DNA of 64,000 bases from Pseudoroseomonas cervicalis (GCF_030818485.1 NZ_JAUTAJ010000004.1:3133501-3197500), one strand, 5' to 3'; numbered from the stretch's first letter, positions 51,121 through 60,480 are shown. Numbers and translations are program-made. Notes: generated by a model from the sequence alone, not told the origin.

Positions 51121-52260
51121 GTGCAGGGTATCGGGATCGAGAGGGTGGCGCGCCGCTTCGGGGCGCAGGAGGTGCTGAAGGGCGTCTCCCTGGAGGTGGC
51201 GCGGGGCGAGTTCGTCGCCCTGGTCGGCCCCTCGGGCTGCGGCAAATCCACCCTGATGCGCATCATCGCCGGGATCGAGCGGCCCGATTCGGGCCAGGTG
51301 CGCATCCAGGGGCGGGAGGTGACGGGGCTGCGCCCGGCGGCGCGCGACGTCGCCATGGTGTTCCAGTCCTACGCCCTCTACCCGCATCTGACGGTGGCCG
51401 AGAACATCACCGTGCCGCTGGCGCTGCGCCGCCTGTCGCTGGCGCAGCGCCTGCCGCTGCTGGGCGGGCTGCTGCCCGGCAGCCGCGCGGCGCGCGACTC
51501 CATCGCGCGGGAGGTGTCGGAGGCGGCCCATGCGCTCGGCCTCGGCGCGCTGCTCGACCGCCGGCCCGGCCAGCTCTCGGGCGGCCAGCGGCAGCGCGTG
51601 GCGCTGGCCCGCGCCATCGTCCGCCGCCCCGCCGCCTTCCTGATGGATGAGCCGCTCTCCAATCTCGACGCCGCCTTGCGTGTCCATACGCGGCGCGAGA
51701 TCGTCGAGATCCACCGCCGCGCCGGCGCCGCCACCCTCTATGTGACGCATGACCAGTCCGAGGCCCTGACCATGGCCGACCGGGTGGCGGTGATGCAGGG
51801 CGGCGAGATCCTGCAGGTGGCGAGCCCGGAGGCGATCTATGCCGACCCGGTCGATCTGCGGGTCGCGCGCTTCATCGGCTCGCCCCGCATCAACACCCTG
51901 GATGCCGAGGCCGGGCCGGACCTCATGGTGCGGGTGGGCGGCCGCCGCACCGGGCTGCAGGCCGCGCGGCCGGGCAAGCTGACCCTGGCGCTGCGGCCCG
52001 AGGCGCTGTCGCCGGTGGCGGAGGGCCTGCCCTGCCTGGCCGAGGGCATGGAATTCCTGGGCGAGGGCGTGCTGCTGCATGCCCGCCACCAGCCCAGCAA
52101 CACCGCCTTGGTGCTGCGCCTGCCGCCGGAGCGCCGCCCGGCGCTGCGCCCGGGCGAAGCCTTCGGCCTGGGCTTCGACCCGGCCCGCGCCCTGCTGTTC
52201 GGCGCCGATGGCCGGCGGGTGCCGGCCGTGCTGGCGCAGCGGGAGGCGGCCCTTGTCTGA
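51121..52260 (+). CDS. ABC importer ATPase, MalK/UgpC type
   Basis: A 379-residue ATPase of the carbohydrate/glycerol-phosphate CUT1 class. Walker A is LVGPSGCGKSTLMRIIAGIE; Q-loop VFQSYALYPHLTV; signature LSGGQRQRVALARAIVRRP; Walker B AFLMDEPLSNLDA; switch VTHDQSEALTMADRVAVM. The C-terminal 130 residues form the TOBE/OB regulatory domain. The start is GTG 51121. The spacing between Q-loop and signature is about 20 residues longer than usual because of an insert (LRRLSLAQRLPLLGGLLPGS). First gene of a five-gene operon. Confidence 0.92.
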   Translation: MQGIGIERVARRFGAQEVLKGVSLEVARGEFVALVGPSGCGKSTLMRIIAGIERPDSGQVRIQGREVTGLRPAARDVAMVFQSYALYPHLTVAENITVPLALRRLSLAQRLPLLGGLLPGSRAARDSIAREVSEAAHALGLGALLDRRPGQLSGGQRQRVALARAIVRRPAAFLMDEPLSNLDAALRVHTRREIVEIHRRAGAATLYVTHDQSEALTMADRVAVMQGGEILQVASPEAIYADPVDLRVARFIGSPRINTLDAEAGPDLMVRVGGRRTGLQAARPGKLTLALRPEALSPVAEGLPCLAEGMEFLGEGVLLHARHQPSNTALVLRLPPERRPALRPGEAFGLGFDPARALLFGADGRRVPAVLAQREAALV

Positions 52261-53179
52261 CCTCGCCCTCCCCGCCGGCGCCGCGGCCGGCAGCGCCCGC
52301 CGGGCCGCCTGGAGCGAGTCGCTGACCGCCTGGATGCTCACTTTGCCGGCGGTGCTGGCCTATTGGGTCCTGCTGCTGCTGCCGACGCTGGCCGCCATCG
52401 CGCTGGCCTTCACCGATTACGAGCTGGGGGCGGGCGGCTTCGCCTGGATCGGCCTCGACAATTTCGCCGAGCTCTGGGCCGATCGCGGCTTCCGCCAGTC
52501 GCTGGCCAACACGCTCTTCTATGTGGCGGTGGTGGCGCCGGGCTCGATCCTGGGGGCGCTGGCCATCGCTCTGCTGATCGAGGGCGGCTCGCGCGGGCGG
52601 ACCTTCTTCCGCGCCGTCTTCTTCCTGCCCGTGGTCTCGCTGACGGTCGCCATGGCGGCGGCCTGGCAATATCTGCTGCACCCGACCATCGGGCCGCTGA
52701 ACGCGGCGCTGCGGCAGCTCGGCCTGCAGGGGCCGGCCTGGCTCTCCGATTCCTCGATGGTGATGTGGACGCTCGCCGGCATCGGCATCTGGGAGAATCT
52801 CGGCTTCAACCTGGTGCTGTTCCTGGCCGGGCTGACCGCCATCCCGCGCGAGCTCTACGCCGCGGCCGAGGTGGATGGCGCGCGCTCCGCCTGGCAGCGC
52901 TTCCGGCTGGTCACCTGGCCGCTGCTGGGACCCACCACGCTGTTCGTGCTGACCATCACCATGATCCGCGCGCTGCGCGTCTTCGACACGGTGAAGGTGC
53001 TGACCCAGGGCGGGCCCAACAAGGCTTCCGAGGTGCTGCTGCACAGCATGTACCAGGAGGGCTTCACCTATTTCCGCCTCGGCTACTCCGCCGCCATCAC
53101 CCTGGTCTTCCTGGCCATCGTGCTGGCGCTGATGTGGCTGCAGACGCGCTTCCTCGACAAGCGGGTGCATTATGCCTGA
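52253..53179 (+). CDS. ABC importer permease, MalF/UgpA type
   Basis: A 308-residue inner-membrane permease with six hydrophobic helices. The EAA loop that contacts the ATPase is ELYAAAEVDGARSAWQRFRL, followed by VTWPLLGPTT. The start is taken as TTG 52253: GGGAGG lies 7 bases upstream, it overlaps the ATPase gene by 8 bases, and no ATG occurs before the first helix. Coupled to the next permease by another 8-base overlap. Confidence 0.9.
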   Translation: MSDLALPAGAAAGSARRAAWSESLTAWMLTLPAVLAYWVLLLLPTLAAIALAFTDYELGAGGFAWIGLDNFAELWADRGFRQSLANTLFYVAVVAPGSILGALAIALLIEGGSRGRTFFRAVFFLPVVSLTVAMAAAWQYLLHPTIGPLNAALRQLGLQGPAWLSDSSMVMWTLAGIGIWENLGFNLVLFLAGLTAIPRELYAAAEVDGARSAWQRFRLVTWPLLGPTTLFVLTITMIRALRVFDTVKVLTQGGPNKASEVLLHSMYQEGFTYFRLGYSAAITLVFLAIVLALMWLQTRFLDKRVHYA

Positions 53180-54011
53180 GCGCGACCTTCCCCTCTGGCG
53201 CGACCTGCCACGCCTTTTGGTGCTGGGCCTGCTCGGCCTGCTGCTGCTGCTGCCCTATATCTGGATGGTCTCGGCCAGCCTGAAGCCGGCCGACGAGATC
53301 TTCGCCGCCACGCTGACCCTGCTGCCCGGCCGGCTGGCGGCCGCCGAGAATTACGGCGCGGTGTTCGAGCGCCTGCCGGTGCTGCGCTACCTCTGGAACG
53401 GCGTCATCGTCTGCGGCGGCATTCTGTTCTTTCAGCTGCTCTTCGCGATTCCCGCCGGATACGCGCTCGCCAAGCTGAACTTCCGCGGGCGGGAGCTGGT
53501 CTTCGGCGCCGTCATGCTGGGGCTGCTGGTGCCGCCGCATGTGCCGGCCCTGCCGCTCTATGCCGGCTTCGCCGCGACCGGGCTGCTGGACAGCTACACG
53601 GCGCTGATCGCGCCCTCCACCATCTCGGTCTTCGCCATCTTCCTGTTCCGCCAGTTCTTCAAGGCGCTGCCGGACGAGCTGATCCATGCCGCGCGCCTGG
53701 ATGGCATGGGCGAGATGGCGATCGTCTGGCGCGTCATCCTGCCCAATGCCTGGCCGGCGGCCACCGCCTTCGCGATCTTCTCGGTGGTGGCCCACTGGAA
53801 CGACCTGTTCTGGCCGCTGATCGTGGTGAACGGGCCGCAGCACGCGACCCCGGCCCTCGGCGTCCTGTTCTTCCGCACCAGCGAGGGCGACGACGATTTC
53901 GGCGCGCTGATGGCCGCCGCCGTGATCATGACCGCCCCCCTCATCCTGGCCTTCCTGCTGGCGCAGAAGCGCTTCGTGGAAGGCATCGCCACCACCGGCC
54001 TCAAGGGCTGA
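53172..54011 (+). CDS. ABC importer permease, MalG/UgpE type
   Basis: A 279-residue permease with six hydrophobic helices and the EAA loop ELIHAARLDGMGEMAIVWRV followed by ILPNAWPA. The N-terminal YIWMVSASLKPADEIFA and the closing helices are typical of CUT1 permeases. It forms the channel with the preceding permease. Confidence 0.92.
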   Translation: MPERDLPLWRDLPRLLVLGLLGLLLLLPYIWMVSASLKPADEIFAATLTLLPGRLAAAENYGAVFERLPVLRYLWNGVIVCGGILFFQLLFAIPAGYALAKLNFRGRELVFGAVMLGLLVPPHVPALPLYAGFAATGLLDSYTALIAPSTISVFAIFLFRQFFKALPDELIHAARLDGMGEMAIVWRVILPNAWPAATAFAIFSVVAHWNDLFWPLIVVNGPQHATPALGVLFFRTSEGDDDFGALMAAAVIMTAPLILAFLLAQKRFVEGIATTGLKG

Positions 54012-54027
54012 ACGGAGACCTCCCGCC

Positions 54028-55317
54028 ATGACCATGACGATCGGGCGCCGCCAGGCGCTGCTGCTCTCCGCCGGCACGCTCGCCGGCCTCGCCGCGCCGC
54101 GCCTCGCGCGCGCCCAGGGCAACACCGAGATCACCGTCCACTACGCCCAGCCCTATATCTACAAGGAGGCCTATGACGCCCTCCTGGCCGGCTTCGCTCG
54201 CGCCGAGCCCGGCATCAAGGTGACCATCGTCACCACGCCGAATTACGAGGAAGGCGCGCAGCTGATCCTGCGCCAGGCCACCACCAACCAGCTGCCGGAC
54301 CTCTCCTACCAGGGCTTCAACCGGCTGCGCGTCTTCGCCGAGCGCGGCATCGCCCAGGATCTGACGCCGCTGCTGGCGCAGGAGGGCGACCCCGCCGCCC
54401 AGGGCTACACGCCGAACTTCCTGGCGCTGGGCCATTTCGGCGGCACGCAGGCGGGGCTCGCCTTCGCCGCCTCCAACCCGGTCTGCTTCTTCAACGCCGA
54501 TCTGGTGAAGCGCGCCGGCGGCGATCCGGACAACTTCCCCACCGACTGGAACGGCGTGCTCGACCTCGCCGCGCGCATCAAGCGGCTGGGCGACGGCAAT
54601 GAGGGGCTGTGGTTCACCTGGAATGGCGATGACTGGATGTTCTCCGCCCTGCTCTTCGGCCATGGCGGGCGCATGCTGGCGGCGGATGAGCGCGATGTCG
54701 GCTTCGCCGGGCCCGAGGGGCTGGGCGCGCTGCGGCTGCTGGACCGCATGGTGAAGGAGGGCGGCATGCCCAACCTCTCCGCCCCCGCGGCGCGGCAGGC
54801 CTTCGCCGCCGGCAAGCTCGGCATGATCTTCCAGACCACGGCGCAGGTGCGCGGCGCGCTGGCCAGCGTCGGCACTTCTTTCCAGTTGCGCACCACGACG
54901 ATGCCGGTGATCGACCGGGAGCGCGGCCGCCTGCCGACCGGCGGCGCGGCGGGCATGCTGACGGCGAAGGACCCGGCCCGGCGCGAGGCCGCCTGGAAGT
55001 TCCTGCGCTACTCCACCAGCCCGGAAGGCCAGGCGATGATGGTGCGCGCCACCGGCTACCTGCCCTGCAACCAGCTGGCGATCGACCGGCCGGAATACCT
55101 CGCCGAATTCTACCGCGAGAACCCGCTCTTCCTGCCGGCGGTGAAGCAGATCCCGATCTCGGTGCCCTGGTACGCCTTCCCCGGCAGCAACAGCGTGCGG
55201 GTGACGCAGACCATGGTCGACAACCTGGCCCGCATCGTCGAGCAGCGCGCGACGCCGGAGCAGGTGCAGGCCGACATGGCCGCCGAGGTGCGCCGCCTGC
55301 TGCCGCGCCGGAGCTGA
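54028..55317 (+). CDS. ABC importer solute-binding protein, UgpB/family 1 type
   Basis: A 429-residue periplasmic binding protein. The signal peptide is GRRQALLLSAGTLAGLAAPR (cleavage near ARAQ). The family 1 core has EITVHYAQPYIYKEAYDALL, GLAFAASNPVCFFNADLVKR and AAWKFLRYSTSPEGQAMMVR. ATG 54034, two codons in, is an equally good start. With a phosphoesterase next door, glycerol-3-phosphate or a phosphodiester is a plausible ligand, but sugars are possible. Confidence 0.9.
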   Translation: MTMTIGRRQALLLSAGTLAGLAAPRLARAQGNTEITVHYAQPYIYKEAYDALLAGFARAEPGIKVTIVTTPNYEEGAQLILRQATTNQLPDLSYQGFNRLRVFAERGIAQDLTPLLAQEGDPAAQGYTPNFLALGHFGGTQAGLAFAASNPVCFFNADLVKRAGGDPDNFPTDWNGVLDLAARIKRLGDGNEGLWFTWNGDDWMFSALLFGHGGRMLAADERDVGFAGPEGLGALRLLDRMVKEGGMPNLSAPAARQAFAAGKLGMIFQTTAQVRGALASVGTSFQLRTTTMPVIDRERGRLPTGGAAGMLTAKDPARREAAWKFLRYSTSPEGQAMMVRATGYLPCNQLAIDRPEYLAEFYRENPLFLPAVKQIPISVPWYAFPGSNSVRVTQTMVDNLARIVEQRATPEQVQADMAAEVRRLLPRRS

Positions 55318-55320
55318 GCC

Positions 55321-56175
55321 ATGGGTTTCCACATCGCGCAGATCAGCGACACGCATCTCTCCGCGCTGCATCCCGGCTTCACCGCCAATTTCGAGGCGCT
55401 GGCGGCGCATCTGCTGGAACAGGCGCCGGACCTCGTCGTGCACACCGGCGATGTCTCGGCGCATGGCGAGCAGCCGGGGCCGCAGGGGCAGGAGGACCTG
55501 GCCTATGCCCGCCGCGCCATGGACGGGCTTGGCCTGGACTGGGTGGCGGTGCCGGGCAATCATGATGTCGGCAACGACCCGGCCTGCGGCGGCGACACGC
55601 CCGCCGATGCCGGCCGCGTCGCGCGCTGGGAGATGGAGTTCGAGGCCGGCCATTTCCTGCGGGACGTGCCGGGCTGGCGGCTGATCGGGCTGAACACGCT
55701 GATCACCGGCACCGATCTGCCGCAGGCCGAGGCGCAATTCGCCTTCCTGGAGGAAGCGCTGGCCGGTGCCGGCCCCCGCCGCGTGGCGATCTTCCAGCAC
55801 AAGCCGCTCTGCGAGGTGACGCTGGCCGAGAGCGGCATGACCTACTGGTCGGTGCTGCCGGGGGCGCGGCGGCGGCTGCTCTCGCTGCTGCGGCAGCATG
55901 ACGTGGCCTTCATCGCCTCCGGCCATGTGCACCAGGCGCAGGATCGCGGCGAGGTGGAGGGGCTGCGGCAGATCTGGGCCCCGGCCGTCGCCTTCTTCGT
56001 CGGCGATAGCTGGCAGGAGCGCATGGGCGACAAGCGCCTCGGCTATGTCGAGCATGTGCTGCACGAGGATGGCCGGCACGAGGCGCGCATCGTCCACCTG
56101 CCGGCGCTGCAGCCGCACGATATCGGGCTGATGCCGCATGTCTACGGCCCGCAGCGGCCGGTCGCCGCCGAGTGA
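55321..56175 (+). CDS. Calcineurin-like metallophosphoesterase
   Basis: A 284-residue phosphodiesterase (CpdA/Icc-like). All metal motifs are present: QISDTHLS, VVHTGDVS, VPGNHDVG, IFQHKPLCE and ASGHVHQAQD. No signal peptide, so it acts in the cytoplasm. It starts 4 bases after the binding-protein gene, so it belongs to the importer operon and may cleave an imported phosphodiester. Confidence 0.9.
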   Translation: MGFHIAQISDTHLSALHPGFTANFEALAAHLLEQAPDLVVHTGDVSAHGEQPGPQGQEDLAYARRAMDGLGLDWVAVPGNHDVGNDPACGGDTPADAGRVARWEMEFEAGHFLRDVPGWRLIGLNTLITGTDLPQAEAQFAFLEEALAGAGPRRVAIFQHKPLCEVTLAESGMTYWSVLPGARRRLLSLLRQHDVAFIASGHVHQAQDRGEVEGLRQIWAPAVAFFVGDSWQERMGDKRLGYVEHVLHEDGRHEARIVHLPALQPHDIGLMPHVYGPQRPVAAE

Positions 56176-56218
56176 GAGGGGGGCGCGGGGGGCCTGTGCC
56201 GCCCGCGCCACTTCGCGC

Positions 56219-56247
56219 TTGACTTGCCCTGGCCACGGGTCCATCTG
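56219..56247 (+). promoter_or_regulatory. Candidate promoter of the mgtE leader
   Basis: TTGACT, a 17-base spacer, then CATCTG. The -35 box and the next bases (CGCTTGACTTG) are the same as in the tRNA-Ala promoter; the -10 box is weak. Confidence 0.4.
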
Positions 56248-56293
56248 CCCGCCCGTGGCGCCCCGGCGCCGCTTCCCAGGAACCCAAGAGATC

Positions 56294-56350
56294 ATGTCCA
56301 GCGACAGTCACTCTCGATTGTCCGCCCTGGTCCTGGTCCGCGTGGACTGA
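56294..56350 (+). CDS. Possible 18-residue leader peptide upstream of mgtE
   Basis: MSSDSHSRLSALVLVRVD, beginning about 45 bases after a candidate promoter and ending 50 bases before mgtE. AAGAG lies 3 bases and AGGAA 10 bases before its ATG. Short leaders control Mg2+ transporters in some bacteria (mgtL of mgtA), but this one shares no sequence with mgtL. It may be chance. Confidence 0.3.
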   Translation: MSSDSHSRLSALVLVRVD

Positions 56351-56400
56351 GCGCGAGGGCTCGCCGCGCGGCCGCCGGAGGCGGACGCAACAGGTGAGCC

Positions 56401-57743
56401 ATGCTCCAGACCCCGTTTCCGGCGCGGCTGGCCCTCGGCCATGCTGCGGACCTCATCGAATATCTGAACGAGCTGCCGGTGGCCGAGGCGGCGCCGCTGC
56501 TGGCCACGCTGCCGCTCGAGCGCCAGGCGTCGAGCTGTTCGACCGGCCCGAGCTGCAATCGGCCGCTGCCCTGCTGCTGAGCCTGGAGGCCGCGCGCGGC
56601 AGCCGGCTGCTGGCCGAGATGTCGGCCGACCGCGCCGCCGATGTGCTGCGCGAGCTGCGCCCGGCCGACCGGTTGCGCCTGCTGGCGCCGCTGGAGCCGG
56701 AGCCGGCGGCCACGCTGCGCCAGCTGCTGGGCTATCCCGAGGGCAGTGCCGGCAGCCTGATGACCACCGAATTCGTCAGCCTGCCGGCGGATGCCACGGT
56801 GGCCGAGGCGCTGGATCATATCCGCGCCGTCGAGCGCACGCGGGAGACGATCTACGCGCTCTATCTGCTGGACCCGGTGAGCGGGGCGCTGCTGCGCACC
56901 GTGTCGCTGCGCCGGCTGATCACCGGCGCGCCGGGGCAGAAGGCGATCGAGCTGGCGCCGGCGCGCGAGCCCGTCGCGATTTCCGCCGACACGCCGCGCG
57001 ACGATGTGGCGCGGCTGTTCGCGCGGCATGATCTGCTGGCGGTGCCGGTGGTGGATGCGGCGCGGCGGGTGCTGGGCATCGTCACGGTGGATGATGTGCT
57101 GGACGCGGTGGTGCAGAAGGACACCGCCGATGCGCAGCGCTTCGGCGGCGTCGAGGAGCTGGGCAAGCCTTATCTGCGCATCGGCTTCCTGGAGATGCTG
57201 CGCAAGCGCGCCGGCTGGCTGTGCATCCTGCTGCTGGGCGAGATGCTGACGGCCAGCGCCATGCAGCATTTCGAGGATGAGCTGGAGAAGGCCATCGTGC
57301 TGACCCTGTTCATCCCGCTGATCATGAGCTCGGGCGGCAATTCGGGCAGCCAGGCGACCTCGCTGCTGATCCGCGCGCTGGCGCTGGGCGAGGTGCGGCT
57401 GCGCGACTGGTGGCGGGTGGCGCTGCGCGAGGTGCCGACGGGTCTGTCTCTCGGCCTGATCCTGGGTGTGCTGGGGGCCGGGCGGCTGCTGGTCTGGCAA
57501 TGGGCCGGCTTCTACGATTACGGCCCGCATTACCCGCTGGTGGCGCTGACGGTCGGGCTGGGGCTGGTGGGCATCGTGCTGTTCGGCTCGGTGGCCGGTT
57601 CGATGCTGCCCTTCGGGTTGAAGCGGCTGGGCTTCGATCCGGCGAGCGCCAGCGCGCCCTTCGTGGCGACGCTGGTCGATGTGACGGGGCTGGTGATCTA
57701 TTTCAGCGTCGCGCTCGCCGTGCTGAGCGGCACTCTTCTCTGA
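56401..57743 (+). pseudogene. mgtE: Magnesium transporter MgtE with a frameshift near residue 43
   Basis: MgtE channels import Mg2+ under control of cytosolic N and CBS domains. The first frame from ATG 56401 gives an MgtE N-domain (HAADLIEYLNELPVAEAAPL, LATLPLERQA) and then goes out of frame; the family sequence resumes in the -1 frame at 56529 as VELFDRPELQSAAALLLSLE. Restoring one G in GGCGTCGAG would give a continuous protein of about 447 residues with the N domain, two CBS units (LMTTEFVSLPADATVAEAL; HDLLAVPVVDAARRVLGIV) and five C-terminal helices including the filter region SSGGNSGSQATSL. No slippery heptamer is visible. It may be a sequencing error, a recent null allele, or rarely real frameshifting. 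Confidence 0.8.
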
Positions 57744-57752
57744 TGGCGGGGT

Positions 57753-57775
57753 CTGGGGGGACCCTGTCCCCCCAG
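57753..57775. repeat. Intergenic hairpin behind mgtE
   Basis: CTGGGGGGAC-CCT-GTCCCCCCAG; followed by CCTTTCTTTC. It is a variant, with paired changes, of the hairpins at 42906 and 63364. Confidence 0.8.
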
Positions 57776-57799
57776 CCTTTCTTTCTGTTCTGGCTTCGC

Positions 57800-58573
57800 T
57801 CAGCCGAAATTCGGCTTCCGCTTCTCCAGGAAGGCGCTCATGCCTTCCTGCTGCCCCTCGGTGCCGAACAGGCTGAGGAAGAGGCGGCGTTCCAGGCGCA
57901 GCCCCTCGCGCAGCGGCAGCTCGAAGGCGGCGTTGACCGCTTCCTTGGCCATGGCGACGGAGGGGGCGGAGAGGCCGCCGATCTTCTCGGCGATCTTCAC
58001 CGCCTCGGCCAGCAGCTCCCCGGCCGGGACGACGCGGGCGACCAGGCCGGCGCGCTCGGCTTCCTCGGCCGGCATCATGCGGCCGGTCAGCACCATCTCC
58101 ATCGCCTTGGCCTTGCCGATGGCATGGGTCAGGCGCTGGCTGCCGCCGGCGCCGGGGATGATGCCGAGATTGATCTCGGGCTGGCCGAATTTCGCGGTGT
58201 CGGCGGCCAGGATGATGTCGCACATCATCGCCAGCTCGCAGCCGCCGCCGAGGGCGAAGCCGGAGACGGCGGCGATGACGGGCTTCTTCACCGTCAGCAC
58301 GGCTTCCCAGTTCTCGCCGATGAAATCGTGCAGATAGGTGCCGGGGAAGCGGCGCGGCTGCATCTCGCGGATGTCGGCGCCGGCGGCGAAGGCCTTCTCG
58401 CTGCCGGTGAGGATGATGGCGGCGATGGCGGGGTCGGCGTCGAAGCCGCGCAGCGCGGCCGCCAGCTCGCGCATCAGCTGGTCGCAGAGCGCGTTCAGCG
58501 CGGCGGGGCGGTTCAGCCGGATCACCCCGGCGGCGCCCTGCGTCTCGGTCAGGATCATCTCGTAGTCTGACAT
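57800..58573 (-). CDS. Enoyl-CoA hydratase
   Basis: A 257-residue crotonase-fold enzyme that hydrates trans-2-enoyl-CoA in fatty acid breakdown. Oxyanion-hole segments are [11 protein letters not shown] and [17 protein letters not shown]; the catalytic glutamates are in the [11 protein letters not shown] and [17 protein letters not shown] regions, as in short-chain enoyl-CoA hydratase. ATG 58573 (MSDYEMIL) was chosen as the family start. It follows mutM on the same strand, with a 20-base gap. Confidence 0.93.
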   Translation of the reverse strand: MSDYEMILTETQGAAGVIRLNRPAALNALCDQLMRELAAALRGFDADPAIAAIILTGSEKAFAAGADIREMQPRRFPGTYLHDFIGENWEAVLTVKKPVIAAVSGFALGGGCELAMMCDIILAADTAKFGQPEINLGIIPGAGGSQRLTHAIGKAKAMEMVLTGRMMPAEEAERAGLVARVVPAGELLAEAVKIAEKIGGLSAPSVAMAKEAVNAAFELPLREGLRLERRLFLSLFGTEGQQEGMSAFLEKRKPNFG

Positions 58574-58593
58574 GACGTTCCCCTTGTGGTCGG

Positions 58594-59436
58594 TCAGCGC
58601 TGGGTGCGCGCGCAATAGAAGGTGCTGCGCCCGGATTGGACGATGCGCGACACGCCGCGGCAAGTGGGCGGGCCGGGGCAGAGCGGGCAGGGCGCGCCTT
58701 CCCGGTCATAGACATGGAAGCGGTCCTGGAAATGGCCGAGCTCGCCATCCGCCTGGACGTAGTCGCGCAAGGAGGATCCGCCGGCCTCGATCGCCTCCTC
58801 CAGCACCGCCTTGATGGCGGGGACCAGCTTCTCCGCGCGGGCGCCGGGGATGGTGTGGGCCAGGCGGCGGGGCGAGAGGCCGGCGCGGAACAGCGCCTCC
58901 GCCACATAGATGTTGCCGAGGCCGGCGACCACGCGCTGGTCCAGCAGCGCCGCCTTGATCGGCGTTTTTTTACCAGTCAGAGCCGAGGCAAGGATGCCGG
59001 GGGTGAAATCGTCTTCCAGCGGCTCCGGGCCCATGCCGGCGAGCAGCTTGTGCCCGTCCTCGGCCGCGGTCGGCACCAGGTCGACGCTGCCGAAGCGGCG
59101 GGGGTCGGAGAAGCCCACGCGCTGCCCGTCATCGGTCTGCATCACCAGATGCTCATGCGGCGGCGGCGGCGCGTTGCTGCCCACGGGGCGGGCCACCATG
59201 CGGCCCGACATGCCGAGATGGATCAGCATGGAATCGCCGCCCGACAGGCGCATCAGCATGTATTTCCCGCGGCGGCGGAAGCTCTCTACCCGGGCGCCGG
59301 TCAGCCGGGCGGCGAGGCCGGGGGGGAAGGGCCAGCGCATGCCCTCCCGGTTCGTGGCCGCCAGGGTCAGGGTGCGGCCGAGCAGCAGGCGCGACAGGCC
59401 GCGCATCACGGTTTCGACTTCGGGCAGCTCGGGCAT
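58594..59436 (-). CDS. mutM: Formamidopyrimidine-DNA glycosylase with altered zinc finger
   Basis: A 280-residue base-excision enzyme that removes 8-oxoguanine and nicks the abasic site. The catalytic start [13 protein letters not shown] (Pro2, Glu3) is intact, as are the lysine segment ([15 protein letters not shown]) and the helix-two-turn-helix region. The C-terminal zinc finger is odd: C250-x2-C253 is followed by a five-residue longer spacer containing C259, then GRSTFYC (C275), and the expected fourth cysteine is Thr278 (YCARTQR). In many alphaproteobacteria mutM precedes ubiE; here it precedes an enoyl-CoA hydratase gene. Confidence 0.93.
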   Translation of the reverse strand: MPELPEVETVMRGLSRLLLGRTLTLAATNREGMRWPFPPGLAARLTGARVESFRRRGKYMLMRLSGGDSMLIHLGMSGRMVARPVGSNAPPPPHEHLVMQTDDGQRVGFSDPRRFGSVDLVPTAAEDGHKLLAGMGPEPLEDDFTPGILASALTGKKTPIKAALLDQRVVAGLGNIYVAEALFRAGLSPRRLAHTIPGARAEKLVPAIKAVLEEAIEAGGSSLRDYVQADGELGHFQDRFHVYDREGAPCPLCPGPPTCRGVSRIVQSGRSTFYCARTQR

Positions 59437-59577
59437 GGGCGGGGCCTGGTCGGGGAGGGTGGGCCGCCGGTTCTAAAGCGCCACAGGGGCCGAGGGAACC
59501 GGGCGACAAGGGGGTGTGAATGGACGCCCCGAGGCCCGCGCCTATCCTGCCCGGCCATGCAGAGAAAAGGACACGCC

Positions 59578-60480
59578 ATGCCCCGTTCCCTGCCGGCCCT
59601 CCTGGCCGGGCTGCTGTTGGCGGCCCCCATGACTCAGGTGCGCGCCGCCGATCCGGCCTTCGAGTCGCGGGTGCCCGGCCTGGCGATCACCCCGCTGGCC
59701 AGCCTGCCGCCGGCGCCCGCCAGCGTGCGGCAGCGCCAGGGCTGCGAGACCCGGCTGATGCGCAACACGCGCAGCGAGGCCGCCCGCCAGGTCGCCGCCG
59801 CCGGCTGGGGCGTGACCGGGGAGGAAAAGCTCGGCCGCTACCAGGCGGTCAGCTTCGCCGGGGAATTCCAGGGCGGCACCAGCGGCAGCTGCCAGATCGG
59901 CCAGGGCAATGTGGCGGTCTTCGAGGGCAGCCGGCTGCTGGCCGTGGCCTATGCCGAGCGCGGCGCGCCCCGCAGCATCGGCGGCATCGCGCCGCTCTGG
60001 CCGGATGGGCTGCGGCTGTGGGATGGCGATTTCCTGGCCGCGCCGCTGGCCGATCTGCGCCCGGCCGGTGGCGCGGGCGGGCAGGGCGGCGCCGGCGGGG
60101 CGGGGGGTGGCCAGGCGGGCCAGCCCGGCGCGCCGGGGCGGCTGGCGCTGCTGCCGCTGGCGGCGGAGGAGCAGGTCTGCCAGGGGCGTGGCCGCGTGCC
60201 CAACATCTATGGCCAGCCGATCGACCGCGCCCGGGCGGCGCTGCTGGCCGCCGGCTGGCAGCCCGTGCCGGGCGAGCGCGACCCCGCCCTGCCGGAGGCG
60301 CGCGAGAAGGCGCTGCTGCAGCACGGCGTCACCGAGGTGGAAAGCTGCTCCGGCACCGGCTTCGGCTTCTGCAGCTACCGCTATCGCGGCCCGGCCGGGC
60401 AGCTCTCGGTGACCAGCGTCGGCGATGGGGAACTGCCCAGCGTGTCGGATTACGCGGTGCGCTGCGGGGCAGGGGGCTAG
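59578..60480 (+). CDS. Secreted protein of unknown function
   Basis: A 300-residue protein I do not recognise. Signal peptide LPALLAGLLLAAPMTQVRAA. Six cysteines after the signal (CETRL, SCQIG, VCQGR, ESCSG, FCSYR, RCGAG) suggest disulfides. A Gly/Ala-rich stretch (GGAGGQGGAGGAGGGQAGQP) separates two halves; the second half has VPNIYGQPIDRARAALLAAG. AAAAGG precedes ATG 59578; another in-frame ATG lies 21 bases upstream. Divergent from mutM. Confidence 0.7.
   Translation: MPRSLPALLAGLLLAAPMTQVRAADPAFESRVPGLAITPLASLPPAPASVRQRQGCETRLMRNTRSEAARQVAAAGWGVTGEEKLGRYQAVSFAGEFQGGTSGSCQIGQGNVAVFEGSRLLAVAYAERGAPRSIGGIAPLWPDGLRLWDGDFLAAPLADLRPAGGAGGQGGAGGAGGGQAGQPGAPGRLALLPLAAEEQVCQGRGRVPNIYGQPIDRARAALLAAGWQPVPGERDPALPEAREKALLQHGVTEVESCSGTGFGFCSYRYRGPAGQLSVTSVGDGELPSVSDYAVRCGAGG

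Noticed and set aside
56176..56400. M-box magnesium riboswitch before mgtE
   Set aside because: I could not find the conserved core of that riboswitch; only a short ORF and a G+C-rich stretch are seen.
56394..56528. Start of mgtE at 56394 in the downstream frame
   Set aside because: The first 45 codons in that frame (SHAPDPVSGAAGPRP...) are unlike MgtE, whereas the frame from 56401 gives a proper MgtE N-domain up to the shift.
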